A stretch of DNA of 64,000 nt from Plasmodium malariae. Taxonomy: Eukaryota; Apicomplexa; Aconoidasida; Haemosporida; Plasmodiidae. The translations under genes were made by a program, and so were the position numbers. The notes under the pieces are model-generated. The model saw only the letters and a list, made by a program, of their open reading frames with translations. It was not told where the DNA came from and made no database searches. Below are positions 10,727 to 22,700 of this stretch, one piece after another (position 1 is the first letter of the stretch; every line of letters starts with the position of its first letter). Location of the stretch: NCBI RefSeq assembly GCF_900090045.1, contig NC_041786.1, positions 248,001-312,000 on the forward strand. Reading direction: 5' to 3'.

Positions 10727-11713
10727 GTGTTTTCCTTGCAAGCGCTACTTTTATATATATTATTTCGACTCTTTGAAGGAAAGCTGTTGGTATGAAAAAA
10801 GTTAGTCGCGTTATTTGCATATTTTATAAAAGACCAACACAGTTCTGTATTAACATTTTTAAATAGATTTTTCTTTTATTTTCACGTTTCATATATATTA
10901 TCTTCTATCACTTTGGAAAAAATATTATATAAATGAATGTTCATATACATATATATGTATATGTATATATTGCATACACGTAAGAAATTATGCCACGTTC
11001 TCCTTTCCAAATGACAATATCTTACAAAATTTTAATTGTAATGCTTTCCTTCTTTTGGAGTAATACACTAATAAATAAGTATTATAAATAAAAAAAAAAA
11101 AAAAAATCATACTTCCTATTTCGTTGTTGTTTTTCGATGTTTACACCCAACTCCATTGGTACATAACCCTATTTCAATAACAAAATTAATACAAATAATA
11201 CTTGAGGAATGAAAAGTTTTTCATACTAAATATAAATGTTAACTTAAAAAAATGTTCATAAAGCTAATTTTAAAAATATATATAATAAAGAGATAAAAAA
11301 AAAAAAAAAATTAAATGATATATTTTTGTAAATATTAAAAGGGTCTTTCCCCCCCCCACCCATGCTAAGGAAGAGCTTCAAAAAGCTATGCTTAAAAAGT
11401 ATACATATTTTATTATATCATATTTTCCTTCCAAAAAAATAAAAAAAAAAAAAAAAAAAGGGTTAAGAAAATAAACTCTTCCAAAAACAATTAGTCAATA
11501 AGAAACCTAATACGCAATATTGAAATGAATTTTAGTTGCAGGAATGTTTTTTCCACAAATTGTCCAATATGTAACATAACACACAAAAAAAAAAAAAAAA
11601 AAATGCAAAATATGAAAATGCAAAAAAGGAAAATACAAAATATGAAAATGCAAAAAAGGAAAATGCAAAATATGAAAATGCAAGAAAGTAAATGCAAAAA
11701 AGAAAAAAAAGAG
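10097..11713. other. Intergenic region with homopolymers and (TA)n tracts
   Basis: Spacer between two minus-strand genes. It holds a poly(A) then (TA)n block at 10386-10446, a (TA)n tract at 10676-10718, a poly(C) run near 11350 and a tandem repeat of AAAATGCAAAAAAGG/AAATATG type at about 11600-11700, just downstream of the M50B-like gene. The short lysine/methionine-rich frame through that repeat has no other coding character. Confidence 0.65.
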
Positions 11714-12533
11714 TCATTTATCAAACTCGTTCACTTGAATAGCAGCGATGAGATAAACGGTTAAGAGAATGAAAAGGAAATTAACTAAAAACCATAGAAC
11801 TCCACAAAATTTGGAGTTACATTTTGTTAATTCTGCATATTTGTAAGCATCTGACTCTGGTGTTGATCTTGTAATTAAATCCTCAAAAATATCTACCATA
11901 CTGTACATCTCGTTCAATACACCTATAAAAGTCATTATTATTTTTAAAGGCCAGTCTTTTACTTGCTCTTTGAAATGTACACACAAAAACCAAATAAATA
12001 TAGTAGTGCCCAGAAAAAGAACACACAGAAATCTCAAAAAAAAATTGTTGGCATAAAATATTAACACAATTAGTAATAAAAAACATAGTAATCCAGCTGA
12101 TGCTAATAATGTCCATTTATGTATATATGCCATCAAAATAAAAAACATTCCATAAAAACATGAACCGATATATCCCGCAGGTAATATAACGAATTTATTT
12201 CCTCCAACTGTGTTTGTGCATCCCCCATGATCTCGGTTCACCTCTACATTTTACATCAAAGGAAAAAGGGAAAAGCAGAAAAACATAATGACGTAACGGA
12301 ATATTGCATCAATAACGTAATGACGCAGTGCCGCAATGACGAAATGCGGAAATAACGGAGAGGTCAAAAAACTTAACATACTGTTTTGCGTATAACACTA
12401 CAGAATGAAATGAAATACTTTCAACAAATTTTACACTTTTGTAAAAACGTTTTAACTATATACAGAAGCAACTCTGCAAAATTCGTGGCACATGTATACA
12501 GTATATTAAAAAACAGAAAAGGGAAAAATATCT

Positions 12534-12565
<32 letters not shown>

Positions 12566-12868
12566 CCTCTTTTTTTTTGTTTGCATAAAAATATATACAT
12601 GACGCAGCTAGCATTTAAATTAAGCACAACTTATATGCAATTTTTGCTTTTTCTTTTCAAACTAACCTATGCCTTTTACTTTCCCTCCAGTTAACCAGCA
12701 AGCAGAGGCATGAGAAAATTCATGCAAAAAAACAGTTAGTAGTTTAAATGGCTCTAATATTTTACATTTCCAAAATAGTGTATTTATAAGTACACACGCG
12801 GAAATGGTTATAAATGTTATGTTTTGATTGCGTTCACAGCAATTTTTTAAGGTAAAATCGAAATTCAT
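11714..12868 (-). CDS. M50B-like intramembrane metalloprotease (two exons, 243 aa)
   Basis: Exon 1 is 12868-12667 and exon 2 is 12243-11714. The GTTAGT donor and the AAATGTAG acceptor join in phase to restore GGKVKGIEVNRDHGG across the junction, which fits the peptidase M50B-like family. The zinc-binding motif HEFSH lies at residues 49-53, just after the first hydrophobic segment (about 18-35). The family's GGxTxxxGG-like turn and LPAGYIGS follow, then three or four further membrane helices. A conserved DIFEDLITRSTPESDAYKYA segment precedes the last helix. Site-2-type proteases cut membrane-anchored substrates, but M50B-like eukaryotic members are little studied, so substrate and membrane are unknown. 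A second zinc ligand motif (LDG) is not obvious; DIFED may serve. The single-exon reading of exon 2 would need a GTG start, so the spliced model is preferred. Confidence 0.88.
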
Positions 12869-14053
12869 TATGTTATTCTGTATTAGTATGCATTATTTGG
12901 CTTGGCCTATTTGGCTTATTTTCTTTATTTCGTTTGTTTCGTTTTATCGTGCTTATTATGCTTATTTTGTTTATCTCGTTTTATTATGTCTTTTTTTGTT
13001 TTTTTCCATATTTTTTGATTTTTTTTCTTTTTTTTTTTTTTTTCCTTTTTTGTTTTTTCTTTTGTTTTTTTTTTCTGCTGTTTTATTTTTTCCTTTTTTT
13101 GTTTTATTTATCCTGCCATTAAGCAGATACAAAAAAAGGGTAAACTTCATATATCAAAACGATTAATTTTCAAAAATCTTTAAAAATGTTCATATAATTT
13201 TATTTAAATTTAAAAAAAAAAAAAAAAAATACTCTTAAAAGTATGCATTCAAATGCTACAACTGGGAGGAAGTTAAGGGTTACGAAAAAAAAAAAAGAAA
13301 AAAAAAAAAAAAAAAAAGAGAACAAAAAAAATGGAATAAAATAAAGCTGCATAAAATAAAGCTGCATAAAATAGAGCTTCATAAAATAGAGCTTCATAAA
13401 ATAGAGCAAAACAAAGTGGAGCAAAATAAAGTAAGAAGCTAAAACTATGACTCAACACATCGCTACGCGCGTGTGGTGTAGAACATTGTTAAGTATGCAC
13501 CTTAACATTTAATTATGAGCACAAGTAAACATTCGATAAATGTATGATTTAGTTCCTCCATAAAAATGGATTGTATCAGTTTTAAAAGGTTGTTCCTTAA
13601 CTTAGATGGTAAAAATATATGCATACATACACACGTGTGTGTGGGTACGTAAAAGTGAATTACCGAGTAAAGGTGCATGTGCATTTCCCCCCTTGCCATA
13701 TATGATAATAAAATTTACACACAAATTTATCACTCTCCTTGTACAATTTTTACATTTTTCACATTTTTTACATTTTTCACATTTTTCACAATTTTTACAT
13801 TTTTTACATTTTTTACATTTTTCACATTTTTCACATTTTTCACATTTTTTACAATTTTTACATTTTTACATTTTTCACATTTTTCACATTTTTTACAATT
13901 TTTACATTTTTCACATTTTTCACATTTTTTACATTTTTCACATTTTTCACATTTTTTACATTTTTCACATTTTTCACATTTTTTACATTTTTCACATTTT
14001 TTACATTTTTTAAATTTTAAAAAATTTTCCCAATTTTCAAGTATTTCTCAATT
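12869..14053. other. Intergenic region
   Basis: Promoter side of the M50B-like gene and 3' flank of the 343-residue gene. It contains T-rich TTATTTCGTTT-type sequence (12900-13110), a 15-bp ATAAAATAAAGCTGC/ATAAAATAGAGCTTC tandem repeat at about 13336-13410, and the TTTTTCACAT array described separately. No convincing gene was seen. Confidence 0.65.
13739..14020. repeat. TTTTTCACAT / TTTTTTACAT tandem array
   Basis: About 26 copies of a 10-11-bp unit alternating between TTTTTCACAT and TTTTTTACAT, with occasional ATTTTTACA variants. It lies just downstream of the stop of the minus-strand gene at 14054-15085, so its complement may be in that gene's 3' UTR. All forward frames are open and read Phe/His/Thr/Ile only. 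Confidence 0.92.
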
Positions 14054-15085
14054 TTAATCCACACCTGTTTTTCTTTTTTTGGGTAATAAGTTGAGCAACT
14101 TTAGCGTCTCCTCCGACAAGCCAATGTTAGCAATGAGATTATTTTTTTCCTCTTTTTTATGTACAGTCATGTTGTATTCCTCTTCATTATTATCAATCGC
14201 TGCATTATTATCAATCGCTGCATTATTATCAATCGCTGCATTATTATCAATCGCTGCATTATTATCAATCGCTGCATTATTATTAGTCGCTGCATTATTA
14301 TCAGTCGATGCATTATTATCAGTCGATGCATTATTATTGCCCTCCGGTTTTATCACACTACGCGTATTATTGTATTCACAATTTTCGTCCTTTCGAAATT
14401 CTAGAATATCATTTGTTTTATTATCATAAGTACTTGTATATTTTGATGTACTTGAATGGGAATAATTCTGTTGTTGCAATTCTAGGAGTTTTCCAACGTT
14501 AATCTTTATCTCTGTTGTTTCTAGTAAGTCTTTAATCATGTAATTGTTAATTGATAAACTATTTACTTCCCCTAATGTGTCATATACATCAGAACAGTCT
14601 TCACTTTCTTCAACTTCTAACGCTTGTGATAAGTAGTCTGGTAAATCACTATTTAATTCTGGCATTGCAATATTATGATTTTGAATTTTTTTAACTATAC
14701 TATTTATTTTATACTCATTAATTAAATGTAAAGTTATTAAATTTTCAATTATATATAATAAAGGTACATCCATTTTATATTTATCATGAAAAGTCCTAAT
14801 ATGTTTCAACATGTTTTCTAGCTCTTTTTCATATTGCTTAAAATTATCAATATTTTTCTTATCTACTTTACTTATAACACTTGTAGTTACTAAATTCTTA
14901 TTACCTTCATTTTCGCTTATGCTAAATTTCTTTTTACAATTTTGATATACACAAGGATAATTTAGTAACTCAAACACGTCTTTTATTTCTATCTTTACAT
15001 TCTTTATAAAATTTGACAATGACTCAAAAAACGATTTTATATGAAAGTTACTTATATTTTCTGTTCCTTTTAGTGATGAATTCAT
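14054..15085 (-). CDS. Conserved-looking protein of unknown function with Asn/Ala/Asp repeats (343 aa)
   Basis: Single exon, ATG at 15085 and TAA at 14056-14054. Residues 1-170 look like a folded helical domain (SFFESLSNFIKNVKIEIKDV; YEKELENMLKHIRTFH; LLYIIENLITLHLINEYK). There are two Cys around VYQNCKKKF but no recognisable zinc motif. Residues about 245-305 hold an in-frame 18-bp repeat encoding NNAAID/NNASTD units (14185-14340). The last 30 residues, ending LLPKKRKTGVD, look ordered and basic and could carry a nuclear signal (KKRK). No enzyme signature or membrane segment is seen. Mis12- or Mediator-like helical subunits were considered because of the helical make-up, but there is no real evidence for either. 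Confidence 0.85.
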   Translation of the reverse strand: MNSSLKGTENISNFHIKSFFESLSNFIKNVKIEIKDVFELLNYPCVYQNCKKKFSISENEGNKNLVTTSVISKVDKKNIDNFKQYEKELENMLKHIRTFHDKYKMDVPLLYIIENLITLHLINEYKINSIVKKIQNHNIAMPELNSDLPDYLSQALEVEESEDCSDVYDTLGEVNSLSINNYMIKDLLETTEIKINVGKLLELQQQNYSHSSTSKYTSTYDNKTNDILEFRKDENCEYNNTRSVIKPEGNNNASTDNNASTDNNAATNNNAAIDNNAAIDNNAAIDNNAAIDNNAAIDNNEEEYNMTVHKKEEKNNLIANIGLSEETLKLLNLLPKKRKTGVD

Positions 15086-15165
15086 TTTACCTTCTTATAA
15101 CGCGTGTGTACAAAAAAAAAAAAAAAAAAAAAAAAAAGTTTAACTCTGTAGAGGCCCCGTTCGCT

Positions 15166-15618
15166 ATGTCAGACAATGTGTTCATCTATTTACATAACAA
15201 GTGTGTACAGATGGGTACGTACATTTATGCGAAGAGCCCCTTGAAACACTCCAAATATACAGTTTTGTCGTATATCATTAAAAAAAAAAAAAAAAAAGAA
15301 CATACATACGTACATAAACTTCACTACATTTATATAGCTCTTTTTTTTTTTTTTTTTCTCCAAGGTGTGCTACTTTTAAAAATTTGTTACACTGATGAGG
15401 TTAACCAAAACTTTCCAAAATTTTTACTTCTTCATACAGTTTTGGCTCCTTCACAGTCTGCTTTTTATTTTAATCCAATTTCCATACTCCTCGTTTATTT
15501 CAAAAATTTGCCTTTACATACGTACTCGTTTCAAAACATGCACAATAAATCCCCGTTGCACACTGTTAATTCGTTTACACAAACAGGTCTCCTCTTTTTC
15601 GTTTTATATTTTATTTAA
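15166..15618 (+). CDS. Tentative small two-exon gene
   Basis: The ATG at 15166 begins MSDNVFIYLHNKCVQM. A good GTACGT donor follows at 15215, and a T-run acceptor ending CCAAG lies at 15361-15364. The join is in phase and continues GVLLLKICYTDEVNQ... to a TAA at 15616-15618, or to another donor (GTCTCC at 15587). The first exon and the start of the second have balanced amino-acid use unlike the surrounding repeats. The later part is Phe/Leu/His-rich and less convincing; a further intron may begin at GTTAAC within the second exon. The function is unknown. It may be a real short protein or a chance frame in the divergent promoter. Confidence 0.3.
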   Translation: MSDNVFIYLHNKCVQMGTYIYAKSPLKHSKYTVLSYIIKKKKKKEHTYVHKLHYIYIALFFFFFLQGVLLLKICYTDEVNQNFPKFLLLHTVLAPSQSAFYFNPISILLVYFKNLPLHTYSFQNMHNKSPLHTVNSFTQTGLLFFVLYFI

Positions 15619-15821
15619 CCCCTTTTTTAAATTTTTCCTTTTTATGCATTCCTTTTTTTTATGCTCTTCTTTTTTTTATCCTTTTTTTATCCTTTTTTTT
15701 TTTTTTCTTTTTCCCCCTTATCTTTTGCCTTTTCAATTTTATACTTAATTTTACTTTGTTTTAAAATTCGGTCGACCAATTTTTTTTGTTTAAAACATAA
15801 ACATACAAGCCTAAATAATAC

Positions 15822-15985
15822 ATACACAATCAATACATACATACGCAATCACTACATACATACGCAATCACTACATACATACGTAATCAACACATACATA
15901 CGTAATCAACACATACATACGTAATCAATACATACATACGTAATCAATACATACATACGTAATCAATACATACATACTTACGTAA
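15822..15985. repeat. 19-bp ACGTAATCAATACATACAT tandem repeat
   Basis: About eight copies with CAATACATACATACGTAAT as core and CACT/AACA variants, in the divergent intergenic region. The unit begins and ends in ACGTAAT/ACATACAT, giving short palindromic ACGT steps at regular spacing. Confidence 0.88.
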
Positions 15986-16233
15986 TACTTACGTAATTAT
16001 TGCATACATATGTACACACGAAAAAGCAGCACATGTTCAGTTATATTTCGAAAACTTTGAAACATATAAAATATATTATTTTATATTAACTTGAAAAAAA
16101 AAAAAAATTAGGATTAATTTTTAATTATGTAATATATACTTACATTCAGTAAGTCAATACTTTGTTTTAATTTTCTTACTGCTCTAATGTGTTATAATAC
16201 ATATATATAAAAATACTCAAAAGAAGTAATTTT

Positions 16234-16267
<34 letters not shown>

Positions 16268-16780
16268 CTTTTTGATTATTTAGCTTTACTTTTTAAGCAT
16301 TCCCAAATCATATATTGTTTTTTTTCTTTTTTTCGTCCTCATCTTTTTCTCCATCTTCCGCTTCTTTATTTTTATTTTTATCTTTTTCGTTTTTGTTTTA
16401 GTTTTCTTTTTCCTCTTCTTTTTCGTCTTCTTTTACATCTCTCCAAAGTTTAAATTAACATTTTTTTTTTTTTTTTTTTTACAAATCCTCTCTGAAGGGT
16501 TTATATTTTTCCCTGTATGAAAGCATGTACATATAATACACTTTGCATGGAATAGATAAATTCTTTGAGTTTCTGCAATAACAAAAGTATTCTTAATATG
16601 AGCATGTGAGTGCATTGGTATATTCCTTGGTGTGCTTACGAGTATGTTTATATAAGTTTGTTTATATGAGTATGTTTATTAACATATGCTTCTGTTTGTA
16701 TGAATGCAAATAACACGCATTAACAATGCTTCTCATATAGTGTTCCTTAAATTTGTTTTTTGACGCATCATGTGCACATA

Positions 16781-19700
16781 ATGCTACACTTAAACAGTTC
16801 ATGCATATCGGACATTGAAAATATAGAGAACATATTAAAAAGGAAAGACTATAATGGAATAGAAACAAACCGAGAAATAAAAATTTTTTTTGAAAATTTA
16901 AGTTATGCGTTCAGAAAATTTAGTTATTCGTTAAGAAATATACATAAAGATGGAAACAATATAATTTCAAATTTTAAAAAAGAAAATGATAAAAAGAGGT
17001 ATGTGGAACATACTTATTTTGTTGATTGCTTTGTTAATGTAATTTCGATTATAAAAAATTTGTATGAAGAAAATCTGGAAGTCAGTGAGAAGATAAGGAA
17101 AAGTATTGTTTTCGAATTGGATAAAGAAGAGAGCGAAAGGTTAGAAGATATCAATTCAATATATGAGGAACAGAATAGACGTGTATCAATTGAAACCGAT
17201 GCAAAATCTTATCATAACCCTGATAATGTGGGAAATACAACCAGCGATCACTACAGGGAGGGGGGAGGAAAGGGCACCTCCAAGTATCAAGTGAACAGTG
17301 AAACACAAAATGGAAAATCAAAAAAAGTGCAAAATCAAATGCATGCGGAGGAAGACGAACACGCGGACGAGGTCCTTGTCGATGGGTTACCCCTAAAGGA
17401 CGTGGAGAGCGATTTAAAAAGATGCCTAGAAGATAAACATTTCTCAGATGAATATATAAACCATACAAAATATAAGAAATGCTTTTCTGAATTGGAAAAA
17501 TTGAATATCAAGTTAGGTAAAGAAGAAGCATCACTTAATGAATTGATCGAAAAATTTGGAAAAAATGCAAACAAATTGCTGATAAATAAATCAAAAGAAC
17601 GAATAAGATCTATTGAAAATAAAAAAAAAATTGCTTTAGAATTCTTATATGATAATATAAAAGAGCTAAAATCTAATAAGAAACTTTTGAAAAATAGAGT
17701 CAAAGATTTGCAGCAGTATGTGGAGGACAACAGCAAAAAGGTTGAGAACAGAAAAAAAAAAGAACAAGATGGTGGTGATGATAGTGTTCGTGCTGGTAGT
17801 AGCGGTCGTGGTGATCATAGAAACGGCTTCATTGATAGCACTTGTCGGTCCGATGGAGAACATGACAAAGAAGTGGGCATTCGTGATAATACTCAGATGA
17901 ACAAAAAAAAGGATAAATATATGGAGGAAAGCCTTTACCTAGAAAAATTTGAAATAAGAGAAAAAAATAGAATAGAAAAATTATATACAAGCTTCCGAAT
18001 ATTTGTAAAAATACTAGCCATCAAACATATTAACATGAATAAGGTCTTGTATATAAATGCTAATGAAATAGGTACATATGATTCACTCATAGATTACCAA
18101 CGATGGCTCAGTGTTGTTTTGAATAAAAATTTAGATGTATCAAATCTACAAAATAAAATTCAAACACATAATATACTAACTAAGGAAGAACGATTTTTGT
18201 TAATGCCATATGACAGTGACCATTGTAATGATGATTCTAACCATTTATATGAAAACAAAAGAAAAACAAATAAGTGGAATTTTCGGATAGGGGAACTGAT
18301 ACAGATCGATAATGATGCCTCTAATCATAAAAAGGAAAAAGTGAGCAGTCAAAAGGTAGGACTACTTAGCGGAAAGGACAATGGACAAGTAGGTGGACAA
18401 TTGGATAAAGAAGCGGTCAGACAAGAGGCTAACAAAACTAATGATCAAAGGGATGATCAGTTCCCCGAAGAATTTTACATCCCTGTAATAATAAAAAAAA
18501 GCGATTTAGGTGTAAAAATGGTTGATTCTGATAATGCACAATGTAGTGTTAGAAGAAACAATAACATGAGCAAGGATAATAGCAAGGATGGGAACAAATA
18601 TGCTGCAAATGAATCTGCGTGCTTTCATATGGATATCAGTTATCATTTGCATATCGACACTTATCTAAATAATGACAAGTTGAGTAAGGAAAAAGATGTA
18701 AACTCTTTCCTAGCAAACCGACAAAGAGATTATGAACAATATCTCCTGCAGTTTAATAATATGAATGTATTATCATCGATTTACCAAAAAAAGTGTAATA
18801 ACAATTACGAAAGGAAGTGGTATGATGTTAATTTTTTTCAAGGGTACTTTTTCGAAGAAGGACATATGTTTTATCCCTTTCAAATTCCAACAGGTATGAA
18901 CAATTTTTCCTCTTTTCAAAATATTATTAAGTCGTTATGTCCAAATGTTCAAGATATTGGTGAAGAAGATATGAACGAGTATGAATACAAATTGATGGCG
19001 TACGAGTCGTTACTGTTAGTATATTATGCTTTGTCTACTCAATTAAATGGTTACTATCTTTTTGATATGTGCAGAAGAAACAAAATGAACTTATCGGTGT
19101 ACAATTCATTTCGTCAAAATTGCTCACATATAGTAGACGTTTTATTAAAAAATGATTATACTGCACAAAAGGCTTATCAGTCATGGAAATGCCCTGCTAC
19201 AGGTGAGAAAAAAGAAAATACGAACAATATGATATCTGGTCAGTTCAATAAAGTAGATACAACAGATTATGATCCATCAGTAGAAAGAGAAAGAAATTAT
19301 GGTACTACCAATCGGTGTAGTAAAAACCATTTTGGTAAAAACACGTTCAATGAATATTTTGAGTATATCAACTATATACATGAGATAAAGAAGCAGAATT
19401 TGCTGTTAGTAAAAAGAATCATAAGTTTATTTAGAATAAAATTAAATATTAATTCAAAAACTAACGATATGATTACATTGCTTACTATTCCATTGTATGA
19501 CTTGAACTACGGGAATACTTACTCCTTCCACATTCTTGACGTTCGGTTTAGAATAGTGAGAATGCTGGATAGTTTAAACTTCAACCATATATTTGATTTT
19601 GACCAGGAAAGAATCAAAAAAATGGGAGAAAAAATGTACGATAAAATTAGCAAACATGCTGGTGCATGTTACGGAAAACCGCGTACCACTAATGATGAGT

Positions 19701-22700
19701 ATAGCGTATACATGCTTTGGTTGAATAGGCAGTTACATTTGTTGTACATATCATTATATTTAAAATTTAATCGATTTATTAAGTTTATTCCCTACTTTAA
19801 CTATTCCCTGTGTCCAGATTTTATGGAATATATGGCTGAATTAAAAAATAATCAGGAATATTTTAGCTACCTGAACAAAAGTAAGGAGGAAAATGCATTC
19901 ATAAGGTACATCAAAAATGTGCAAAACAAAATTAAAAAAATGAGGGAAGTTATTTTACGCTGTAGAGAGGGGAGAGCAAACAAAGCGAATAAGATGGACC
20001 GGGCAGACAAAGTAGACAAAGCAGATCAAGCGGATAAAGAGCAGGATATCAAGGACGGTTCATCCAAGGAATCAAATTATATCAGCTTCAATTCGCTCGA
20101 AAGCAATGAGAAAATAGTATTCCTATGCAACTTTCTGCTAAAAAATTTAATTAAATCATTTCGTGTAATTTCTTTATTAAAGTGGATTATAAAAAAAAAA
20201 AAATGGAATAGGGGAAAATGCGATGAGAAAAAACAATTATCTAATCTCGTTAATTATTTTACAAAAATAGAATATTATGATTACAAAGTGAGAAGTATCA
20301 TTTGTAGTAATTATAGGAAGAGAAATAGGGACCTATATCATAAAAACAAATTACACACAAAGAATAATACAACAGAGGAAGGAAGTGCTTATACAGATGA
20401 GCAAGGTAGTAGGGGGGATATTATTTTAGATAATTCCCCATCGGCAATATTACCCTGTAGAACGATAAAATCTGCATGCTTTGATATTAACTCTTTTGAA
20501 AATGTAAATTATGATGAACTTTTTAAAGCAATTTTTTTGAATGAATTGAATATATGGAAAAAGGGAAAGGATATTGAAAGTAACATTGGGAAAACGAAAA
20601 AGAGGACTACATATAAAGAAAAGAAGGAGAATGGTATTCAACCGGTTATGTCCACAACTAACGAATTGCATTTGACCAAATCACTAAAAAGGAAACAAGA
20701 TGCTATTACTGAATTGGATATAATGACAAAGAGGTATAGCGGGAGCAGTGGTAGTAGCAGCGGAAGTAGCAGTAGTGGAAGTAGTAGCAGTAGTAGTAGT
20801 AGCGAAAGCAGCAGCGGTAGCAGTTCATGCATGCGAGCGCGTGGAAGCATTAGAACAGAAGGCACATATGTAGGGAGAAAAGAAAGAAAAATGAAAAACA
20901 TAATTTTTTACAAATTAAATATAGAAACGGTTTTATGCTCCAGTTGGTTCATTGATAGAGTCTTGTTACATTTCTTTTTATATTTTTATTTATCATGTGT
21001 GATTGATAACAGTTCTAAAGAAAATATTTATGCAGACTGTCCGTATATTATGCAAGGAATAATGTTCATTATGCATTATTTACAATCGGGGAATGATATA
21101 ACTTTAAAGAAAAAGAGCAAAAAAGAAATGTATGATAGTGGTGCAGAGCTTACATTAATTCCTATGTCCACGTTTATTCTTTATTTTATTATTCATTTGT
21201 TTTATTCCTTTTTTGATAAAAATTTATTAACCATGTATGCAAGTGATGACAAAGACAGTATAAAATTATTTCTAAAGAGACATGCATGTAGTCCACCTAA
21301 AGGAGAAGCGGCACAAGTAGAAGCGGCAGAAGTAGAAGTAGCAGGAGCAGAAGCAGCAGGAGCAGAAGACAAAGGAATGACTAACAAATACAGCATGCGA
21401 TATTCTACCGCTTCCAAGCGCCAAATAATTACTGTACAAAATGCTAGCAAATTTTATTATATTACAAAAAATTTCAAGTATTTCTTGTCGTTTCGAACCC
21501 TTGATGAAAAAATATTTCAGACGAACGAAAGTACCATCCCTCTTGATTGCGCAGAATTGTATGATGAAAAGTCGTATAGTGAACGAGTGGAGGATGAGGA
21601 AAATACACTTTCAAAGAGCGAATATGAAAGGGGGAACAAAAAATCAAAAAGGTTGACAGAAATTAAGGGAGCAAAAAATAGAAGCAAAAATGAAGGTAAA
21701 AGTAAATCACGTCGGAACAAAAAAAAAAAATTTTTATTTTGTGGTATCAATTCGGAAGATAGTAACGAGCTTACCCATTTCACCTCGTTGGATGAAAATT
21801 TTATGAAATATATACAGACCAAGAAAATGAAGGAGGAGCAGAATATTAATGATAGGATCTATTTACGGCGATACTATAACATATTGCAATTTTTCAATTA
21901 CAGTCATTTAGAAAATTTATGTAGACCTTATATTCCTAATATATTGTTCTTCTATTTAAATAAAAAATATTTCCATACTGACAGTTTATTGTTCGATAGC
22001 TTTCCTCCAAATGATAAGAGCGATACGTTGAATCCGCGTAAACAGGGATTACACAAAGAAATTAAAAACAAACAAGTTCAGTTTAAATATCCAACAAATA
22101 ATAAAGAAGAGAAGGAGCAACATAAAGTGGATTATGTACCTGTTGAATGTTGTCATACATATTATGATACGCATGCAAATGACAGGTGGAAAAATATCAT
22201 TACGAGTGGTAGATGCATATGCAGAGGGGGAAATCGTAAAAGGGGAAACTTTAATAATAATGGATCATACTTAGATGTAACTAGCGCTAACTACAACGAT
22301 AGGATCGTGGTGAAATATAACAGGAAGGAGTTAACGAACTTCTCTCTAATCAACATGTCAAGGATTGAAAAAGTCATAACAGACATTATTTTTATGAGAC
22401 TGATAAGTTGTAATTTTAGAAACCATCTCATTCTTCTTTTCTGTAATTATAGAAAATTTATCGACATGTATTCCTTGCCATATATACTAGACATATTTAT
22501 AATTGTTCATAACTTTTTCACGATAAATAATGACGTAAGCAATAATATAAGCAGTAATATAAACAGTGACATAAAAAATGACATAAACAGTGACATAAAA
22601 AATGACATAAACAGTGACATAAAATATGACATAAACAGTGACATAAACAGTGACATAAAATATGACATAAAAAATGACATAAACAGTGACATAAAATATG

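Larger units (their letters stand above)
15086..16780. other. Divergent intergenic region
   Basis: Lies between two divergent genes and so holds both promoters. It contains poly(A) near 15111-15137, a tentative small gene (15166-15618), a 19-bp ACGTAATCAATACATACAT tandem repeat at about 15822-15985, a 34-bp poly(T) at 16238-16267 and TCTTTTTC-rich sequence to 16430. Apart from the tentative gene, nothing looks coding. Confidence 0.6.

Noticed and set aside
11525..11764. Lys/Met/Gln-rich plus-strand frame
   Set aside because: A simple repeat in the 3' flank of the M50B-like gene; its end overlaps that gene's coding exon on the opposite strand.
13739..14020. Direct repeats considered as a CRISPR array
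   Set aside because: Units are contiguous with no unique spacers, and the genome is eukaryotic.
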